Below are positions 6,344 through 8,747 of a stretch of DNA of 8,747 nucleotides, in pieces. Made by a program: the position numbers and the translations under genes. The DNA is from an uncultured Gemmatimonadota bacterium (GTDB lineage Bacteria; Gemmatimonadota; Gemmatimonadetes; Gemmatimonadales; Gemmatimonadaceae). The stretch spans positions 1 to 8,747 of the forward strand of contig CAMLIU010000045.1 of NCBI GenBank assembly GCA_946479995.1. The letters are read 5' to 3'. Numbering within the stretch: position 1 is the stretch's first letter; each line of letters begins with the position of its first letter. The notes below the pieces were generated by a model. The model was not told where the DNA came from. It saw nothing but the letters and a program-made list of their open reading frames with translations, and did not search any database.

Positions 6344-7164
6344 CAGCGTGCGAAGCACTTGGCGGGGCCGGCGACGAAGCCGCCGTCGCTGGCGGACCAG
6401 AGGAGGGTGGACACTTCGATCTGCTCCGGGGTGATGCGAATGCTGTTGACGGACGAGGGGCGTCCGCCGCGCATGCGGTTGGATACCGTCCCCGCCGTAG
6501 AAATAACCGTGCCCTTTCGTGTGTGCTCGATGTAGTGAATCGCTTCCTGGTGGTCGTGCCCGCACAGCACGAGATCGACGCCGAGATCGGCGAACGCACC
6601 GAGGGCCCGCCTCGTGTTCTTGAGCCCGTGCCGCTGCGAGAGCTCACCCTTCATCGGATTGTGGTGCATCACCACCACGCGTGCGTCCCCCGCGGGACTA
6701 TCGGCGAACACGCTCCGCAGCCGGTCCACCTGCGCGCGCCGGACGATGCCGATGATGGAGATGTCGCGGAGGTTCCAGGTGAGTGTCTGCCTGGTGACGC
6801 CATGCGACGTGTTCAGGCCGGCGAAGGTCGCGCCGGGCACGCGCAGCACCGGCTCGATGTCGTCGGAGATGAAGCGGCGGTACGTGGCGAGCATCGCGCG
6901 GTCGTCACCGAGCCCGAGCGGCGACTTCCACCATTGCACGTCGTGGTTGCCCGGAATGCAGATGACCTTGCTGTGTTGCGACGCATGGCGGATGAAGGCC
7001 CGCGCCCGCTGGAACTCGCCGGACCGGGCGCGCTGCGAGAGGTCCCCCGAGATGGCGACCACGTCGTAGCGACGCTCGGCGATGAGCGCCTCCATCGCCT
7101 CGTACTGCTCCGGCACCGCTGGATGGCCGAAGTGCAGGTCGGAGCAGTGAAAGACGGTGGTCAT
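6343..7164 (-). CDS. Calcineurin-like metallophosphoesterase
   Basis: A 273-residue binuclear-metal phosphoesterase. All five family motifs are present in order: SDLHFG (D9, H11), GDLSQRA (D41), GNHD (N73, H74), VMHHNP (H167) and CGHDH (H203, H205). Together these supply the metal ligands and the catalytic His. The spacing and the SDLH/GDLSQRA wording resemble the CpdA/class III cyclic-nucleotide phosphodiesterase branch, but substrates in this superfamily also include phosphodiesters and nucleotide-linked lipids, so the substrate is left open. There is no signal peptide, so it is probably cytoplasmic. It starts 7 bp after the stop of the dehydrogenase gene and overlaps the SprT-like gene by one base, so all three are probably cotranscribed. 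A weak AAGG lies about 15 bases upstream of the start, too far to be a good ribosome-binding site. Confidence 0.88.
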   Translation of the reverse strand: MTTVFHCSDLHFGHPAVPEQYEAMEALIAERRYDVVAISGDLSQRARSGEFQRARAFIRHASQHSKVICIPGNHDVQWWKSPLGLGDDRAMLATYRRFISDDIEPVLRVPGATFAGLNTSHGVTRQTLTWNLRDISIIGIVRRAQVDRLRSVFADSPAGDARVVVMHHNPMKGELSQRHGLKNTRRALGAFADLGVDLVLCGHDHQEAIHYIEHTRKGTVISTAGTVSNRMRGGRPSSVNSIRITPEQIEVSTLLWSASDGGFVAGPAKCFAR

Positions 7165-7171
7165 GGTGCGT

Positions 7172-8182
7172 TCAGAGCCTTGCGATGACGGCGTCGGTGA
7201 ACTGGTCGGTACTGGCGGTGCCGCCGAGGTCGCGGGTGACGGTCTTCTTCTCGCGGATCGTGGACTCGAGGGCGTTCCGGATCCGCGTCGCGCGCTCGTC
7301 GTCGTTCATGTATTCCAGCATCATGCAGGCAGCGAGCACGAGCGCCGACGGGTTGGCGACCCCCTTCCCTGCAATGTCAGGTGCCGTGCCATGCACCGCC
7401 TCGAAGATCGCGCCTCCGTGTCCGATGTTGGCCCCGGGCGCGAGGCCGAGCCCGCCGACGAGCCCCGAGATCTGGTCGGAGAGGATGTCGCCGAAGAGGT
7501 TGGTCGTGACGATGACGTCGAACCGCTCCGGATGGAGGACGAGGTTCATCGCCGTCGCATCCACGATCATCTCCTGGAACTCGATGTCCGAGTACTCATG
7601 GGCGATCATGCGGCCGACGTCGAGGAACAGGCCGGACGAATACTTCAGGATGTTCGCCTTGTGCACGAGCGTGACCTTCTTCCGCCCGTGCTGCATCGCG
7701 TAGTCGAACGCGTAGCGGATGATCCGCTCGGAGCCGGCGCGGGTGACGATGGCGATGGACTCCGCCGCGGCGCGCGGATCGCTGCCCACCCGGATGTAGT
7801 GTTCGATGCCGACGTACAGTCCCTCGGTGTTCTCGCGCACGAGGACGATGTCGATGTCGTCGAACCGCCCGCCCTTCACGATCGTGTGCGCCGGGCGGAC
7901 GTTCGCGTACAGGTCGAAGGTCTTGCGCAGCGCCACGTTGATCGAGCGGAACCCCTCCCCCACCGGGGTCTCGAGCGGTCCCTTGAGCGCGATGCGCGTG
8001 CGCTTGATGGAATCGAGCGTGGCATCGGGGATCGGGTCCCCGTACTTCGCCACGCCGGCCTGGCCGGCGTACTGCGGATCCCATTCGATGTCGGCGCCGG
8101 CGGCCTCGAGGATGCGGACGGTGGCGCTGCTGATGGACGGCCCGATGCCGTCGCCGGAGATGAGGGTGACTGGTGTGGCCAT
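7172..8182 (-). CDS. icd: NAD-dependent isocitrate dehydrogenase (isocitrate/isopropylmalate dehydrogenase family)
   Basis: A 336-residue beta-decarboxylating dehydrogenase, probably converting isocitrate to 2-oxoglutarate in the TCA cycle. Motifs: ISGDGIGP at 8-15; SINVALR at 80-86 (S80 and N82 as in isocitrate-specific members, then R86); YANVRP at 92-97 (R96); VRENTEGLYVGIEH at 115-128 (R116, Y123); K175 and N177; and TTNLFGDILSD at 226-236 with metal-binding D232 and D236. The cofactor segment HGTAPDIAGKGVANP (264-278) has D269-I270, the Asp-Ile pair typical of NAD use; NADP enzymes carry Lys-Tyr. The length and sequence resemble the short mitochondrial IDH3-alpha type more than the 415-residue E. 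coli enzyme. Isopropylmalate dehydrogenase is less likely because of the SxN loop; homoisocitrate dehydrogenase cannot be excluded from sequence alone. The gene starts 19 bp after the upstream stop codon. Confidence 0.85.
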   Translation of the reverse strand: MATPVTLISGDGIGPSISSATVRILEAAGADIEWDPQYAGQAGVAKYGDPIPDATLDSIKRTRIALKGPLETPVGEGFRSINVALRKTFDLYANVRPAHTIVKGGRFDDIDIVLVRENTEGLYVGIEHYIRVGSDPRAAAESIAIVTRAGSERIIRYAFDYAMQHGRKKVTLVHKANILKYSSGLFLDVGRMIAHEYSDIEFQEMIVDATAMNLVLHPERFDVIVTTNLFGDILSDQISGLVGGLGLAPGANIGHGGAIFEAVHGTAPDIAGKGVANPSALVLAACMMLEYMNDDERATRIRNALESTIREKKTVTRDLGGTASTDQFTDAVIARL

Positions 8183-8201
8183 GTCGTATTGGTCGGTCGG
8201 C

Positions 8202-8747
8202 CTATGGGGCCGAAATCAGGTCGGCAAGGTGCGCAGCGAGGCTCGAGAGCAGCGCGCGCGAGAAGGTCGGTGACGAGTCGCTGCGGACGTCGCCGATCCA
8301 GCGGATGTCGCCCATGCGCGCGTCCACCACGGCGACGTGGAGGACGGCGGCTCCCTCACCCGAGGGAAGGCGGTCGAATCGCAGCTCCACCGGCAGGAGC
8401 ACGGCTCGCGCCGACTCCTGCAGTGCCACCATGGTCCGCAGCTGCGTGGCGAGCGACCCGCCGATGCGATCGCCCGCCACGACCGACGGGTTCGCGAGCG
8501 CACGCACATCCAGCGTGTAAGCGTCGACGGCGTACGTCGGGTTGAGCCTCGACGCGCGCTCGAGCGCCTCCGGGAGGACCCACTGACGATCCACGGCGCG
8601 CGCGGCGAGCTCGGCGCGAATGGAATCGTCAAGGGCCCGCAGCAGCTCGCGCGAGCGCGGCACCCGGGCCGCCCAGCCGAGGGCGTCGGTCTCGCGGAAC
8701 ATCTGCGTCGGCGCCACGACGACCTGCTGCGATACCAGCGCAGCAAG
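8202..8747 (-). CDS. Hypothetical exported protein, 3' part (start lies beyond the window)
   Basis: The frame is open from the window edge to a TAG at 8202-8204; 181 residues are visible. A GTG at 8717 could be read as a start, but the ten codons before it (LAALVSQQVV) continue a hydrophobic stretch that runs up to APTQMF, which looks like the end of a signal peptide, so the real start is probably upstream of the window. The mature part shows a helical segment (about SRELLRALDDSIRAEL), then a pattern of an 'AYTLDVRAL' strand, a helix with IGGSLATQLRTMVALQ, a 'LLPVELRF' strand, and 'AVLHVAVVDARMGDIRWIGDV', ending in an amphipathic helix. That last portion resembles periplasmic proteins of the CsgG/LpoB/TolB N-domain style, in which a 'VDARxGxxxWxG' strand recurs. 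I cannot name the family; function unknown. It is followed by the dehydrogenase gene after 19 bp. Confidence 0.6.
   Translation of the reverse strand, partial: LAALVSQQVVVAPTQMFRETDALGWAARVPRSRELLRALDDSIRAELAARAVDRQWVLPEALERASRLNPTYAVDAYTLDVRALANPSVVAGDRIGGSLATQLRTMVALQESARAVLLPVELRFDRLPSGEGAAVLHVAVVDARMGDIRWIGDVRSDSSPTFSRALLSSLAAHLADLISAP

Noticed and set aside
6344..6565. N-terminal extension of the SprT-like frame by 74 codons
   Set aside because: It overlaps the metallophosphoesterase coding region, has a shadow-like Arg/His/Pro composition, and an ATG sits exactly at the upstream gene's stop codon.
7157..8545. Plus-strand open frame of 462 codons
   Set aside because: Antisense to the dehydrogenase and the hypothetical gene, spanning both and their intergenic gap; no domain recognised.

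Overview
The window is GC-rich chromosomal DNA packed with genes, all read from the minus strand. GC-biased third codon positions, short gaps and a compact NAD-type isocitrate dehydrogenase fit a free-living, high-GC bacterium. Gemmatimonadota or a similar soil phylum is a guess from the overall look; no rRNA or marker gene here fixes the taxon. I see no tRNA, rRNA, CRISPR array, transposase or insertion sequence.

In the direction of transcription (right to left) the window holds two blocks. Block 1 (8747 to 5594) looks like housekeeping: the end of a probable exported protein of unknown function, an NAD-dependent isocitrate/isopropylmalate-family dehydrogenase, a calcineurin-like metallophosphoesterase, and a SprT-like HExxH zinc metalloprotease-fold protein. 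The spacers are 19 bp and 7 bp, and the last two genes share one base in a TGATG stop/start overlap, so the block probably forms one transcription unit.

Block 2 (5472 to 1) is a carbohydrate cluster. It contains a stand-alone glycoside hydrolase family 1 (GH1)-like protein, a GT-B glycosyltransferase, a 741-residue fusion of a GH1-like domain to an RmlD-type sugar-nucleotide reductase, and the first 181 residues of a UDP-galactopyranose mutase. The mutase resembles the eukaryotic (Aspergillus) type more than the classical Escherichia coli/Mycobacterium type. A strong hairpin separates the first GH1 gene from the last three genes, which lie 28 and 26 bp apart. None of the sugar proteins has an obvious signal peptide. 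They may therefore act in the cytoplasm on sugar nucleotides or lipid-linked or phospho-glycosides, in making a galactofuranose-containing surface glycan or small glycoconjugate. The enzyme folds rest on visible motifs; the joint pathway is inference.

The long plus-strand open frames (for example 1028-2851, 2883-4133 and 7157-8545) are antisense shadows of these genes. No gap between genes exceeds 300 bases; the longest are 4119-4275 (157 bp, with the hairpin) and 5473-5593 (121 bp, with an 8-bp inverted repeat). No start codon in the window is preceded by a clear Shine-Dalgarno sequence.
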